Below, in pieces: positions 17,532-26,637 of a stretch of DNA of 64,000 bases (position 1 is its first letter; each line of letters begins with the position of its first letter). The position numbers and the translations under genes were made by a program. The DNA is taken from NCBI RefSeq assembly GCF_034718895.1, contig NZ_JAYERP010000001.1, positions 3,261,501 to 3,325,500 on the forward strand. Reading direction: 5' to 3'. Under the pieces are notes generated by a model. It was not told the origin of the DNA and did no database searches. It worked only from the letters and a program-made list of their open reading frames with translations. Source of the stretch: Paenibacillus phoenicis (GTDB taxonomy: Bacteria; Bacillota; Bacilli; Paenibacillales; Paenibacillaceae).

Positions 17532-18734
17532 TTACAGCCCTGCTTGCGCCTTCAACAACTCGGCCTTGTCCACTCTTTCCCAAGGCAGATCGATGTCCGT
17601 ACGGCCAAAATGACCATATGCGGCGGTTTGACGGTAAATTGGGCGACGCAGATCCAGCATGCGGATAATTCCGGCCGGGCGAAGGTCGAAGTTCTCACGC
17701 ACGAGCTCCACCAGCTTCTCTTCCGGCACTTTACCGGTTCCATACGTATCGACGTTGATGGATACCGGGTTGGCAACCCCAATCGCATACGCCAGCTGAA
17801 TTTCGACCTTGTCGGCCAGCCCTGCAGCAACCAGGTTTTTCGCTACGTAACGAGCGGCATACGCTGCGGAACGGTCTACCTTTGTCGGGTCTTTCCCCGA
17901 GAATGCTCCGCCGCCATGACGGGCATAACCGCCATACGTATCCACAATGATTTTGCGCCCGGTTAAGCCGGCATCCCCTTGAGGTCCGCCAATGACGAAA
18001 CGACCCGTCGGGTTAATAAAATATTTCGTATCCCCGTCCAGCAACTCCGCTGGTACGACAGGGAGAATCACATGCTCCTTAATATCTCTCTGGATTTGCT
18101 CCAAAGTAATTTCCTCGGCATGCTGTGTCGATACGACAATCGTGTCTACGCGTTTTGGCTTGCCGTCAATATATTCAATCGTCACCTGGGTTTTACCGTC
18201 GGGACGAAGATAGTCAAGCGTACCGTCTTTACGCACTTCGGAGAGGCGGCGTGCAATCCGATGCGAAAGAGCAATCGGAAGCGGCATCAGCTCCGGCGTT
18301 TCGTTTGTGGCAAACCCGAACATTAAACCCTGGTCACCAGCCCCGATATTTTCCGTCTCTTTATCAACTTGAGCCTGATCGCGACTTTCCAGTGCGGCGT
18401 TTACGCCTTGCGCGATATCCGCCGACTGTTCGTTCAGAGACGTCAACACGGCGCAAGTACTGTAGTCAAAGCCATATTTGGCACGAGTATAACCGATCTC
18501 CTTAACCGTCTTACGAACGATTGCCGGAATATCAACATACTCGGATTTCGTACTGATCTCCCCGATTACCAGCACCAACCCGGTGGCTACAGACACTTCA
18601 CAGGCTACCCGAGCATAAGGGTCATTTGCCAAAAAAGCATCAAGTACCGCGTCGGAAATTTGGTCACAAATTTTATCCGGGTGCCCTTCAGTGACAGACT
18701 CGGAAGTAAATAGGTGTCGCCCTTGTACGGACAT
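17532..18734 (-). CDS. metK: S-adenosylmethionine synthetase
   Basis: MetK condenses ATP and methionine to S-adenosylmethionine in the cytoplasm. The 400-residue protein has the family signatures near the N-terminus ([19 protein letters not shown]), [12 protein letters not shown] at about 128, and the glycine-rich [20 protein letters not shown] at about 273. It is full length. No S-box (SAM-I) riboswitch was seen in the 18735-18800 leader; instead a 30-bp interrupted palindrome lies directly before the ribosome site. It is preceded by the SASP gene's terminator and followed by its own, so it is probably monocistronic. Confidence 0.97.
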   Translation of the reverse strand: MSVQGRHLFTSESVTEGHPDKICDQISDAVLDAFLANDPYARVACEVSVATGLVLVIGEISTKSEYVDIPAIVRKTVKEIGYTRAKYGFDYSTCAVLTSLNEQSADIAQGVNAALESRDQAQVDKETENIGAGDQGLMFGFATNETPELMPLPIALSHRIARRLSEVRKDGTLDYLRPDGKTQVTIEYIDGKPKRVDTIVVSTQHAEEITLEQIQRDIKEHVILPVVPAELLDGDTKYFINPTGRFVIGGPQGDAGLTGRKIIVDTYGGYARHGGGAFSGKDPTKVDRSAAYAARYVAKNLVAAGLADKVEIQLAYAIGVANPVSINVDTYGTGKVPEEKLVELVRENFDLRPAGIIRMLDLRRPIYRQTAAYGHFGRTDIDLPWERVDKAELLKAQAGL

Positions 18735-18749
18735 AGTTTCAACCTCCCT

Positions 18750-18779
18750 TGGATAGTATGGCTATAGCCTGTCTATCCA
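18750..18779. promoter_or_regulatory. Palindrome in the metK leader
   Basis: TGGATAG (18750-18756) and CTATCCA (18773-18779) flank a perfect inner palindrome GGCTATAGCC (18760-18769); 24 of 30 positions are symmetric. It ends immediately before the metK ribosome-binding site, so it could be an operator or an mRNA hairpin affecting metK. Confidence 0.5.
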
Positions 18780-18799
18780 ATACAATATAAAGCCCAATC

Positions 18800-18832
18800 A
18801 AAAAATGAACCTTTCCCAAATCGGAAAAGGTT
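18800..18832 (-). terminator. Terminator after the SASP gene
   Basis: On the minus strand AACCTTTTCC and GGGAAAGGTT pair around a short loop and are followed by CA and six T. Confidence 0.85.
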
Positions 18833-18909
18833 GGATTAACATCCTCAAAGGAAATAGTATCGCATTTGCCAAGTCATGTCAAAATAATTCATGACTTTTG
18901 TGGAATAAT

Positions 18910-19182
18910 TTATAGGATAAAGTTCCGTTCAGCATGGGCGATGAGGCGTTTCGTAATTTCTCCGCCGACAGAGCCGTTTTCGCGGGAAGTTAAATGTCCC
19001 CAGCTTCCGCCATGGCTTTGCCCGCCGCCAAGAGCACCCAATTCACCGGCGAATTCTGTATCCGCTCCCGCTCCTGTCGCTCCATACCCTACGGGCAAAC
19101 CAAACTCAGCGGCGATTTCATATTTCCATTGCTGCAAGACTTGACGACTTTCCGGTACGATTTTCCGATTGCCTCTTGCCAT
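18910..19182 (-). CDS. Alpha/beta-type small acid-soluble spore protein, with insertion
   Basis: A 90-residue DNA-binding protein that coats and protects spore DNA. Both halves of the alpha/beta SASP signature are present: WKYEIAAEFGLP at about 19-30 and NGSVGGEITKRLIAHAE at about 69-85. Between them, where most family members have about 15 residues, is an insertion of roughly 20 Gly-rich residues containing DTEFAGELG, which resembles the GPR germination protease site. A weak sigma-G-like promoter (GCGTA 19247-19243, 18 bases, TATGCTA 19224-19218) is appropriately placed. The ribosome site GGAGG can pair with an upstream CTCCTGA arm (19217-19211). Confidence 0.9.
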   Translation of the reverse strand: MARGNRKIVPESRQVLQQWKYEIAAEFGLPVGYGATGAGADTEFAGELGALGGGQSHGGSWGHLTSRENGSVGGEITKRLIAHAERNFIL

Positions 19183-19306
19183 AATCCAGACACCTCCTGA
19201 GAAATTGGTTTCAGGAGTAGCATAGCCTCACTTTACCTCCATTACGCTCAGGAAGTATTGTCTGTACTGCCCAATCCTGCCATATGGCAACCGGGGCGCC
19301 TGCGGA

Positions 19307-19813
19307 CTATTTAATTTGGTACCCGCCCCGTACCATGACCGTTAGGTTGTGAGTATCGCCTTCTTGAACTTGAATCCCTCGGCCTTCTCTTGGGAAAGAC
19401 AACAGATGGTTATTCGTAACTGTTCCACCGTTCGGAATATCCTTCCCGTCAGTGAGGTCTGCGACACCATTAGCATCCGCACTATATACTACAGCTTTAC
19501 CTGCGCGAACAATAAACTCCGCCCCTGCAGAGGCAATAAGGATCTTGCCTGGTTTGACTTCCACGATTTTAATTCCTTCGTTGCTGGAACTGCTGTCAGA
19601 ATCTCCAGCGGAAGGTGCGCTTGGTGAACTGGATCCTCCATTCCCAAGAGCTTGCTGAATGGCTTGATCCACATAGCTCTTCGTAACCACGGGATCATCT
19701 GCAGTTCCTGGCGTCGTCCCTGCCCCTTCCGCCTGCATATTCAGCAGCGATCCTGCCCAAACACTGCCGCCAATCAATACCACCGCCGTTGCTATTTTCC
19801 AACCCGTCTTCAT
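19307..19813 (-). CDS. Small secreted protein of unknown function
   Basis: About 168 residues with a signal-peptide-like N-terminus (KTGWKIATAVVLIGGSVWAGSL), a helical segment (DPVVTKSYVDQAIQQAL, about 41-57), a Ser/Gly-rich linker and a compact C-terminal domain containing GIKIVEVKPGKILI and EFIVRAGKAVVYS. Two ATG codons are adjacent; 19813 lies at better spacing from GGAGG than 19816. It is in the surface-protein block between the SASP gene and an 835-residue exported protein. No function recognised. Confidence 0.75.
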   Translation of the reverse strand: MKTGWKIATAVVLIGGSVWAGSLLNMQAEGAGTTPGTADDPVVTKSYVDQAIQQALGNGGSSSPSAPSAGDSDSSSSNEGIKIVEVKPGKILIASAGAEFIVRAGKAVVYSADANGVADLTDGKDIPNGGTVTNNHLLSFPREGRGIQVQEGDTHNLTVMVRGGYQIK

Positions 19814-19869
19814 CATGTTCCTCCTCTATGACTCTGTTATTGTCTATGATAGAGGTTTTGGTAGAAAGG

Positions 19870-19903
19870 AACAAGCCCAAATCCGGAGGGATTTGGGCTT
19901 GTT
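19870..19903. terminator. Perfect 15-bp stem after the 835-residue gene
   Basis: AACAAGCCCAAATCC and GGATTTGGGCTTGTT (19870-19884, 19889-19903) form a perfect hairpin with a 4-base loop, three bases after the stop of the upstream gene. No strong T run follows on either side, so termination or mRNA stabilisation are both possible. Confidence 0.65.
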
Positions 19904-19905
19904 AT

Positions 19906-22413
19906 CTATTCATCAATCAAAGATAAATAGTAGAAACCTTGACTGCCTAGTTTGACCTTCTGTCCTTGGAATAAATCATAGACGTTTAAGTAGAACGAGC
20001 CGGAAGACTTCCCTTCAAATGTAGAATCATTGATGCTAAAAGAAACTGTTCCACCTGAAGTCAGCTTCAGGTCCTTCTCAGGAGAATATTCCTGCTCAAA
20101 AGTTCTTCCCGTGCTAGTATCTACAATTTCGAACAAATACTTATGCTCGAATTCGCCGATCGCGTAGTCTAAACTTCTTGTCAAATTGTAATCAAACTGA
20201 ACATTTACGGAGGAAGAACCGGTAAGGTTGGCACCCACGCTCTTCACTGTCAAATTATACGGCGGTATGTTTAATGCTGTTAACGTATTACTTACAGTCG
20301 GTTGAGAAACCGCCAAGGCAAACGATGCAGCATTAACATAACCGGTTGGTTGCTCCTTAACCGGGGTTAGTTTCCCGTCAGTAATACCTTCACCAACAAT
20401 TAGTTTCATATCACTTGATGGTGTGGTTTTTGGAATTTTTGCCCACAAGGAGACAATACTCTTCTCTTCCGGACCTACAGATGTATCGATCTGACTCACG
20501 GTTGCTTTATAGACTTGTCCATTGGCACTTTCATAGGACCCTGCCAATTGGGAAAGATCAAGTTGATGATCCTCCAAGTTTTTAGATTCTAGTTCAGTAT
20601 AAATTAAATCGTAAGAAGTACCGCCGTAAACAAAAGATCGAAGCACTCTTAGCTCCTGTTCACGACCAGATGTTTCAATTTTATAGGAATGTCCACTTTT
20701 AATTTCAGGCAGATCCGGTAGAGACCCTGTACTACTAAATTGTATCCACTGTGAAGTTGCAGATTCACCCAACTTTTCTAGAAGAGAGATCTGCAGTTGA
20801 CTAAAATCAAGATAACTTGGTACTTTTGAAACTATATATACATCCGTCGACATGCCTGCTCCAAGTAATCCTACCGTTTGTGTCGAAATCAGCTGAGTGG
20901 CTGATGTCAATTTCGCAGCATCCACTTTGATTTGTGCCGTTAATTCCGGCAATAGTACCGTTTTATATCCGGTATTATCAATCGTAATCTTCGCAGATAC
21001 AAGGTCTCCATCGCTCCATGGCAATCGTTGAATTGATGATAATGTCACTCCCAAAATGCCATTGCTTGTCTGAACGAATTGTTTCTGTCCGATCATATTT
21101 TGTAATGCCTGCATTTGTGGAAGAGCAAAAATGCCAACCGGATAACTAAATGTATCTGTTGTATTTTCGGCTGCAGGCAAATTCATAAACAGTTGTGGAT
21201 TACTTGGACTAACGCCAGAAGGTATGGTAACGTGCAAGTTAAGATACTTCTCTTCCAAGGGCTGCAAAACTAAAGAATCCAATGCTTGAGTTGTGATCGG
21301 CAACCGATAACCATCCGATGTTTGCACTTCAAATTGATATTTCGGAACGGTTACAGTAGTACCTGTCGTATTTCTCAACTTAAATCGAATCGTTAAGTCG
21401 TGCTCATCGAAGCTTTGCAATAGTGTTGAGCTATTTACACTAACCGCAATTTTCCCACTTCCCAAGGAAATATATTTCTCTATATTTGCTTGTACAGCCG
21501 CGTTCTTAGTTGATACGGCTGGAAGCTGCAGCGTAGCAATCGGTAATGTCAGTTTTGTCGTTTCATCTTCCTGTACTATTTGGAGCTCTGCACCTGCTAT
21601 TTTAATACTTTTTGGAATTTCGGCCATTAGGTTTAGTGTTTTATTGGCTTGAGGCTGAATTTTGTAATCACTGCTAGTAGTATCGGCAGACAGTGGATAG
21701 CTAGCTCCGTTCGAAGCCTTAATTACAAACTTTACTTTCGGATCTTCGAAAACCTTATAACCTATATTCTGAACATCGACTCCTACATTTAGATAGTTGT
21801 AATCTCCCAAGGTATATTGGGCAACTTGACCGATCTTAACTTTTATGGGTGTATCGAAAACCTTTAAAGTCTTAGACTGACCTGTTGGCGTGGAGGTTAA
21901 GTATGCAACAGGTACTTTGAATTGTCCCTTTAAGCTTTCATAATTCGTTTGGCTAAAATCCCACTTAATGACCTGAAAAACGAGATCACTGATCTTTGTG
22001 GTACTCCCCACTTTAGCCACATAAGTCAATGTTGTTGAAGAACCTGCAGATAACTTCTTCTTTTCTTTATCTTTGGTCATAAGGAAAGTGCTGTATGTCG
22101 TGCCACTCGTCGTCTTCACTTTAGACCAGTAATCAAGCAAATCTAACGTCTTATCATCTTTATTTGTGATTGTGAGTGTGTAGGTAAGTATACTTTCTTC
22201 ATCAAGGGTTAAAATATTAACATCCGTTAATCGAACGGTACTTTTCGTTGCTATTTTTATAGGGTTCAAATTAGCTAACGTATGTACAGTAGCTGGTGTT
22301 TGCTTTGTCGTTGTTGCCTTGGTAGTGCTTGTACTTGCAGCCATTGCTCCCGTGGCGTTGGAAGAAAGCAATAATAAGCCAAGCGCCGCGGCGGTCACTG
22401 GTAACTTCTTCAA
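19906..22413 (-). CDS. Large secreted beta-rich protein of unknown function
   Basis: An 835-residue exported protein with a clear signal peptide (about 1-26, MKKLPVTAAALGLLLLSSNA, cut probably after AMA). The remainder is beta-strand rich and Thr/Ser rich, with several similar-looking segments of about 120-150 residues (for example YTLTITNKDDKTLDLLDYWSK, FKLRNTTGTTVTVPKYQFEV and ISAKITIDNTGYKTVLLPEL), suggesting tandem Ig-like domains that compare native and altered forms of one fold. There are no SLH domains, no LPXTG motif and no membrane anchor. It is encoded between S-layer-associated genes, so a cell-envelope role is likely but unproven. Closest family not recognised. Confidence 0.8.
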   Translation of the reverse strand: MKKLPVTAAALGLLLLSSNATGAMAASTSTTKATTTKQTPATVHTLANLNPIKIATKSTVRLTDVNILTLDEESILTYTLTITNKDDKTLDLLDYWSKVKTTSGTTYSTFLMTKDKEKKKLSAGSSTTLTYVAKVGSTTKISDLVFQVIKWDFSQTNYESLKGQFKVPVAYLTSTPTGQSKTLKVFDTPIKVKIGQVAQYTLGDYNYLNVGVDVQNIGYKVFEDPKVKFVIKASNGASYPLSADTTSSDYKIQPQANKTLNLMAEIPKSIKIAGAELQIVQEDETTKLTLPIATLQLPAVSTKNAAVQANIEKYISLGSGKIAVSVNSSTLLQSFDEHDLTIRFKLRNTTGTTVTVPKYQFEVQTSDGYRLPITTQALDSLVLQPLEEKYLNLHVTIPSGVSPSNPQLFMNLPAAENTTDTFSYPVGIFALPQMQALQNMIGQKQFVQTSNGILGVTLSSIQRLPWSDGDLVSAKITIDNTGYKTVLLPELTAQIKVDAAKLTSATQLISTQTVGLLGAGMSTDVYIVSKVPSYLDFSQLQISLLEKLGESATSQWIQFSSTGSLPDLPEIKSGHSYKIETSGREQELRVLRSFVYGGTSYDLIYTELESKNLEDHQLDLSQLAGSYESANGQVYKATVSQIDTSVGPEEKSIVSLWAKIPKTTPSSDMKLIVGEGITDGKLTPVKEQPTGYVNAASFALAVSQPTVSNTLTALNIPPYNLTVKSVGANLTGSSSVNVQFDYNLTRSLDYAIGEFEHKYLFEIVDTSTGRTFEQEYSPEKDLKLTSGGTVSFSINDSTFEGKSSGSFYLNVYDLFQGQKVKLGSQGFYYLSLIDE

Positions 22414-22539
22414 TGTTTACCCTCCCATGCAGAAAAGTTCTTACTAATTATAACGATTATGTATGGAAAATGTTTCGCTCTTCACAACAATATTCTTGTT
22501 ATAGAAAGTTAAAGATACAAAACATAAAACAATCCAATA

Positions 22540-22578
22540 AAAAATAAAAAGCTGGTAAGGATTAATCCTTACCAGCTT
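22540..22578 (-). terminator. Terminator after the S-layer protein gene
   Basis: On the minus strand AAGCTGGTAAGGATT and AATCCTTACCAGCTT form a perfect stem with almost no loop, followed by TTTATTTTT. Confidence 0.93.
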
Positions 22579-22593
22579 AGGTTAAGAAGTTAC

Positions 22594-25578
22594 TTATGGC
22601 TGTACAATGAGGGAACCACGGAATGTGTTAGATCCGGACACTACATTGCTGCCAGAAGCATCAGTAATGAATCTTGCACTTGGGTTGATACGAACTTCGA
22701 TTGTTTTTCCAACAGGGATGCTAGTAATTGCACCACCAGTTGCACCAGGTGTCACAACAACTTCAACAACACCAGCACTTGTTTCATTTACGATGAAGTC
22801 GATACCAGCTTTAGCTGTCTTACCGTCGACTTTAACATCAAAGTCGTAAACGCCGTTTGCACCAAGGACAATGTCCTCAGAGAAGTATACGATTTGAGTA
22901 ACCGAAGTACCATCATAAACAGCATTTCTGTCAACATTTTTCAGTTCAGGTTTAATTCCGTCTACAACGGTCTGAGTCTCATTCGCAATAACTTTAGCTC
23001 CAGCTGGAGTTGTCAGGTTTTTGTTAGCCAAAACAGTTACTGTTACAGGTACACCTTCATAAGTTCCGTCTGCATCCAGTTTATTTTTGTCAGACAGAGT
23101 GAGCACTACAGCATCATCGTCAACTTGAGCAGATACAACAGACAATACTTTAGATCCTGCTTCTACTTTGAATTCACTGGTCGAAACCGCACCAGATTGC
23201 AAAGTAGCATTGAAGTCAACTTCGATTTTGTTAGTAGCCGTTGCCTTAGGAGCATCACCAAGAGTCAGGGTAGTCGCAGAACCAACTTCTGCATCTGCAA
23301 ACAGCCCAGACAAAGTTTTGCCACCTTCGCTCTTAACGTTGGATACACGCACTGCTTTAATATCATCAATATTGACGCTCGAAGGGAAGACGATAACTAC
23401 AGACTTGCCATCCGAAGTGAAGGACATGCTTGCACCGCTAGGAAGAGTTTTCCATTCGCCGCCATTCACAGTTACGCTACCATCTGCGTTAGTCGTTGCA
23501 GTAGCACTTGCACCGTAGTAGTACAGGTAATTAGCTTTATCTGTAGCACTAGCACCCATTTTCTTGTCGAATGTAACTACCAATCTGTGAGCCGTAGTCG
23601 ATTTGTTTACAGCTTGAAGATGTGGAGCACTTACTTCCCCAACTTTGATTGTTGCAGTGTAAGGCACAATTACATTCTTCAAAGTAGTGTCGTCAGCTAC
23701 ATTGGAAATTGTAAGTGTATAAGTTTCGTTTTCATCCAGATCATCATACAAGAAGACCGTTACAACTTTTCCTGTGGAATCCAAAGTAGCTTCCTTATAA
23801 GTGGAAACTTCTTCACCTTTAGAATTCTTGATTACATAGTTAGCAGAATCTTCTGCTGTATCTGCATCAAGAACTTTCGTGAATTTGATTTTCAAAGTAT
23901 CCGCAGAATTGTCATCCAGTTTTGCACTTACAACTTCTGGACGAGTTTGATCAACAACAGGGTTTACAGTGATGCTGGAATCTTTAGCAATTACATTGCC
24001 AGAATAGTCAGCAACATCGTTCACGTAAACACTTGTGGAATAAACCAGTTTGTTGTCGCCAGTGAAGTGGAATTTGTATGTGTCATCGGAAACTTGTTCA
24101 AATGTATCAGCAGTTCTTTGAGTTGTACCTTGTTTCCAATATACGTTACCTGCTGCTACCGTCGATGGATCAATTGCTTCACTGAATTTCAATGTTACAT
24201 ATTCAAACGATGCGGACTCTACGCTTGCAATTGTAGGAGCAGTAGTGTCTTCTACAACATTGAATTTCAGCTCAGTTTCGATATTAGCCAATCCAGAGTA
24301 ATCTTTCACATTGCTTACTTTAATAGTGTGTTCACCATTAGCAAGCGTAGTGTATTGCTTCAAGATTACGGAAGAGCCAGAAACGTCAACTGTACCAACA
24401 GCAGTTACACCATCGATCGTGAAGCTGTTAGCATCAGTAGCTTTCACAACCGGCTCACTGAATGTGATTTTAATTGCTTTGTTCCCTAATGCTTGAGCGG
24501 ATTCAGCTACTGGAAGAGCAGCGTCAACTGGAGTGAAAGCAACTTCATCAGCAGTGATTACAGCGCTACCTGCACGAACATTAGTAACAGTCAATTTGTA
24601 TTCTTTTTGGTTAGTCATACCAGCATCAGTACCAGCCGCATCTTCAACAGTCAAAGTAACGACTTTTTTGTCAGAAGACAAGGAAGCACCGATGACATCA
24701 ACAGCACGACCTTCATCAGATTCGATTTCATAGTTGTCTGCATCTTCAGCTGTAGCAGCATCAACTTCACCATCGAAAGCAACTTTTACTTCACGAAGGT
24801 TATCAGCTTTAACACTTTCAACTTTAGTTGCAGTTGTCACAACATAAGTAACAGTGTATTTCAACACTTTACCGTCAGCTGTAGTGTACTCCAGCTCAGT
24901 TGCTTTGTTAGGCTCAAGAGCTTTTTCCAAAGTTACTTCAACAGTTTCGCCGTTCGACAGCGTCAGTTTAACGTGAGTAGCGTCGATAGCTTCTGCTTTC
25001 GTTACTTTGAATTGAGCAGCTTCATAAATCGCATAAGCTGCTACAACCGCTTGGGAGCGAGTTGCTTGAGCTTGGTAGTTGATGCCTTCAGCGAGGTAAC
25101 CAGCGTTAACAGCTGCTGCTACATAACCTTTAGCCCATTCGGACGCAGTGTTGTTAGCGTCAGCAGGAACTTCCAGTTTCAGAGCAGTTACCAGAACTTT
25201 AGCCAGTTCTTGTACAGTTACTGCGCCGTTCGGATCGAACAGTTTTTTAACTGCGTCTTTACCATTGAGGATGCCAGCTTGTGTAGCAGCTTCAATGTAA
25301 GGACGGCCCCAGTGGTTCGCATAGTTCTTATCGTTGTAAGAAGTAGCGTCAACTGGTTCCAGGCTCAGGGAGTTAACGATGATTTTCGCGAGTTCAGCGC
25401 GAGTCAACGTTCTTTCCAAGTGGGACAGGCCGTCTGGGAAGCCAGATACGATACCTGCTTCTTTCAGAGCGTTAAATTGTTGCTCTGGAGTCAGTTTGGC
25501 ATCAGCACCGAATGCTACGGAAGCAAACATGGAGAATGCCATTGCTGTAGACAAAGCTACGGACAAAATTTTCTTCAT
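22594..25578 (-). CDS. Probable main S-layer protein (N-terminal SLH domains)
   Basis: A 994-residue protein with a signal peptide (MKKILSVALSTAMAFSMFAS, cut after FGA), three N-terminal SLH domains (about 25-195; motifs LTRAELAK, VTVQELAK, ATRSQAVV) and a long series of Ig-like bacterial surface domains. This matches the layout of Paenibacillus/Bacillus S-layer proteins such as SpaA. Features of high expression: a good promoter, a leader of about 200 bases and a near-perfect terminator. The start at 25578 is chosen because it begins a canonical signal peptide, though its GGAGGAG site is about 12 bases away; an in-frame ATG at 25650 with its own AGGGGG site would add 24 residues. It should bind the pyruvylated polymer made by the CsaB pathway. 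Confidence 0.9.
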   Translation of the reverse strand: MKKILSVALSTAMAFSMFASVAFGADAKLTPEQQFNALKEAGIVSGFPDGLSHLERTLTRAELAKIIVNSLSLEPVDATSYNDKNYANHWGRPYIEAATQAGILNGKDAVKKLFDPNGAVTVQELAKVLVTALKLEVPADANNTASEWAKGYVAAAVNAGYLAEGINYQAQATRSQAVVAAYAIYEAAQFKVTKAEAIDATHVKLTLSNGETVEVTLEKALEPNKATELEYTTADGKVLKYTVTYVVTTATKVESVKADNLREVKVAFDGEVDAATAEDADNYEIESDEGRAVDVIGASLSSDKKVVTLTVEDAAGTDAGMTNQKEYKLTVTNVRAGSAVITADEVAFTPVDAALPVAESAQALGNKAIKITFSEPVVKATDANSFTIDGVTAVGTVDVSGSSVILKQYTTLANGEHTIKVSNVKDYSGLANIETELKFNVVEDTTAPTIASVESASFEYVTLKFSEAIDPSTVAAGNVYWKQGTTQRTADTFEQVSDDTYKFHFTGDNKLVYSTSVYVNDVADYSGNVIAKDSSITVNPVVDQTRPEVVSAKLDDNSADTLKIKFTKVLDADTAEDSANYVIKNSKGEEVSTYKEATLDSTGKVVTVFLYDDLDENETYTLTISNVADDTTLKNVIVPYTATIKVGEVSAPHLQAVNKSTTAHRLVVTFDKKMGASATDKANYLYYYGASATATTNADGSVTVNGGEWKTLPSGASMSFTSDGKSVVIVFPSSVNIDDIKAVRVSNVKSEGGKTLSGLFADAEVGSATTLTLGDAPKATATNKIEVDFNATLQSGAVSTSEFKVEAGSKVLSVVSAQVDDDAVVLTLSDKNKLDADGTYEGVPVTVTVLANKNLTTPAGAKVIANETQTVVDGIKPELKNVDRNAVYDGTSVTQIVYFSEDIVLGANGVYDFDVKVDGKTAKAGIDFIVNETSAGVVEVVVTPGATGGAITSIPVGKTIEVRINPSARFITDASGSNVVSGSNTFRGSLIVQP

Positions 25579-25781
25579 AACCTTTTTTTCTCCTCCTTGA
25601 TTAACTATCACATGAGAATTTTCTTTAAATGAATAGCTCGTGTTACTCATTAGCCATTGCACCCCCTTTCCAGAGCTTGAGCAGGTTTCCTATAAATTAG
25701 GTCTGCAGCAGAACTGCAGAAACTTGTAAACGAGAATGAATAGAATGTAGAAATAGACTAGTTTCCTAATCCTACCTAAAC

Positions 25782-25810
25782 ATTATACAATGGGTCCCCA
25801 GAGCCGTAAA
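25782..25810 (-). promoter_or_regulatory. Sigma-A promoter for the S-layer gene
   Basis: On the minus strand TTTACG (25810-25805), 17 bases, then a perfect TATAAT (25787-25782). It implies a leader of about 200 nt before the S-layer start, which is typical of stable S-layer transcripts. Confidence 0.7.
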
Positions 25811-26098
25811 GCTAATTTTTCTAATAGATAGACAAGTTTCCCTATGAGGGAGACCTTGCCATGTCTAAAACAGTCGCCATTGCCAATGCTCTACATCTTA
25901 AACGCAGCAGGTTTCAAAAAGTTGCGGGGGATTTAAAAAAAATTGCGAGATTGTAACTTTTTCTAAGATTCCCCTGTGTTACGCCTTTTTTACTCCCTTA
26001 CCGCCTGACGGAAATTAGTATAACATGCCGAAATATGTCAGTCATTAAGCAACTTTTCCCATTTTCGCGCTATCTCCATTGTATGTGAGCGCACGACA
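25811..26098. other. Gene-free stretch upstream of the S-layer promoter
   Basis: About 290 AT-rich bases with several A/T tracts (near 25930-25960) and no supported reading frame. It may hold upstream promoter elements. Confidence 0.4.
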
Positions 26099-26126
26099 AA
26101 TAAGACGTCCAATTTTGGACGCCTTA
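26099..26126 (-). terminator. Terminator after the small coiled-coil gene
   Basis: On the minus strand AAGGCGTCCA and TGGACGTCTT pair across AAAT and are followed by ATTTG. The T run is short. Confidence 0.7.
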
Positions 26127-26157
26127 TGGGTAAATCTCGTACCCAAGCGGCCGCAAG

Positions 26158-26499
26158 TTACCTTACTCTCATGGCCAATTGGATAATACGAGCCCGCATT
26201 TGCGGATCGGTATTCAGTTTCTCATACATCTCGTCGATGGCTTTTTTGTTATCTTTGTATGTCTTCTCATGCTTCATCGTGTTATGAGACCATTCAATCA
26301 GTTCGTTTTCGGCTGCACGCAGCTCGGTGAATGCGTCATGGAAGCCCGTCTCAATTACAAGGCTCTCCATAACCTCTTGGGTTACTTCTTGAAGCTTAGC
26401 CGTTTCTTCAATGCGCTTCTCCAATACTTTGGATCTATCCTCAAATTTGCGCTTAGCTTTGGAATAACCCAACTGCGGTTTCGATAGGATCGGTTTCAT
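26158..26499 (-). CDS. Small coiled-coil cytoplasmic protein of unknown function
   Basis: A helical, charged protein of 113 residues from an ATG at 26499, preceded at suitable distance by AAAAGGGTG; an in-frame ATG at 26523 would add 8 residues but lacks a ribosome site. The sequence is mostly long helices (KRKFEDRSKVLEKRIEE, HNTMKHEKTYKDNKKAIDE) with no signal peptide, membrane segment or known motif. It stands alone between two surface-protein genes with its own terminator. Confidence 0.65.
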   Translation of the reverse strand: MKPILSKPQLGYSKAKRKFEDRSKVLEKRIEETAKLQEVTQEVMESLVIETGFHDAFTELRAAENELIEWSHNTMKHEKTYKDNKKAIDEMYEKLNTDPQMRARIIQLAMRVR

Positions 26500-26585
26500 C
26501 TGTTCAAGTTCACCCTTTTGCATAATGTCTATTACTCTGCTTATTTTAACGTAAAGCTCTGGAAAACACAAAAAGATGTAATTGG

Positions 26586-26620
26586 AAAAAAGAAGCGGCC
26601 AAAGTTGATCTTTGGCCGCT
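26586..26620 (-). terminator. Terminator after the second SLH protein gene
   Basis: On the minus strand AGCGGCCAAAG and CTTTGGCCGCT form an 11-bp stem followed by T-rich TCTTTTTT. Confidence 0.93.
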
Positions 26621-26637
26621 CCTTGCCTGTCACGAAC

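Noticed and set aside
18735-18909. SAM-I (S-box) riboswitch before metK
   Set aside because: None of the conserved S-box core segments could be found, and the space is taken up by a terminator and the palindrome.
22894-24489. 531-codon plus-strand frame opposite the S-layer gene
   Set aside because: Its Ser/Phe/Cys/Tyr-rich composition is the antisense image of the biased S-layer codons; no ribosome site or domain.
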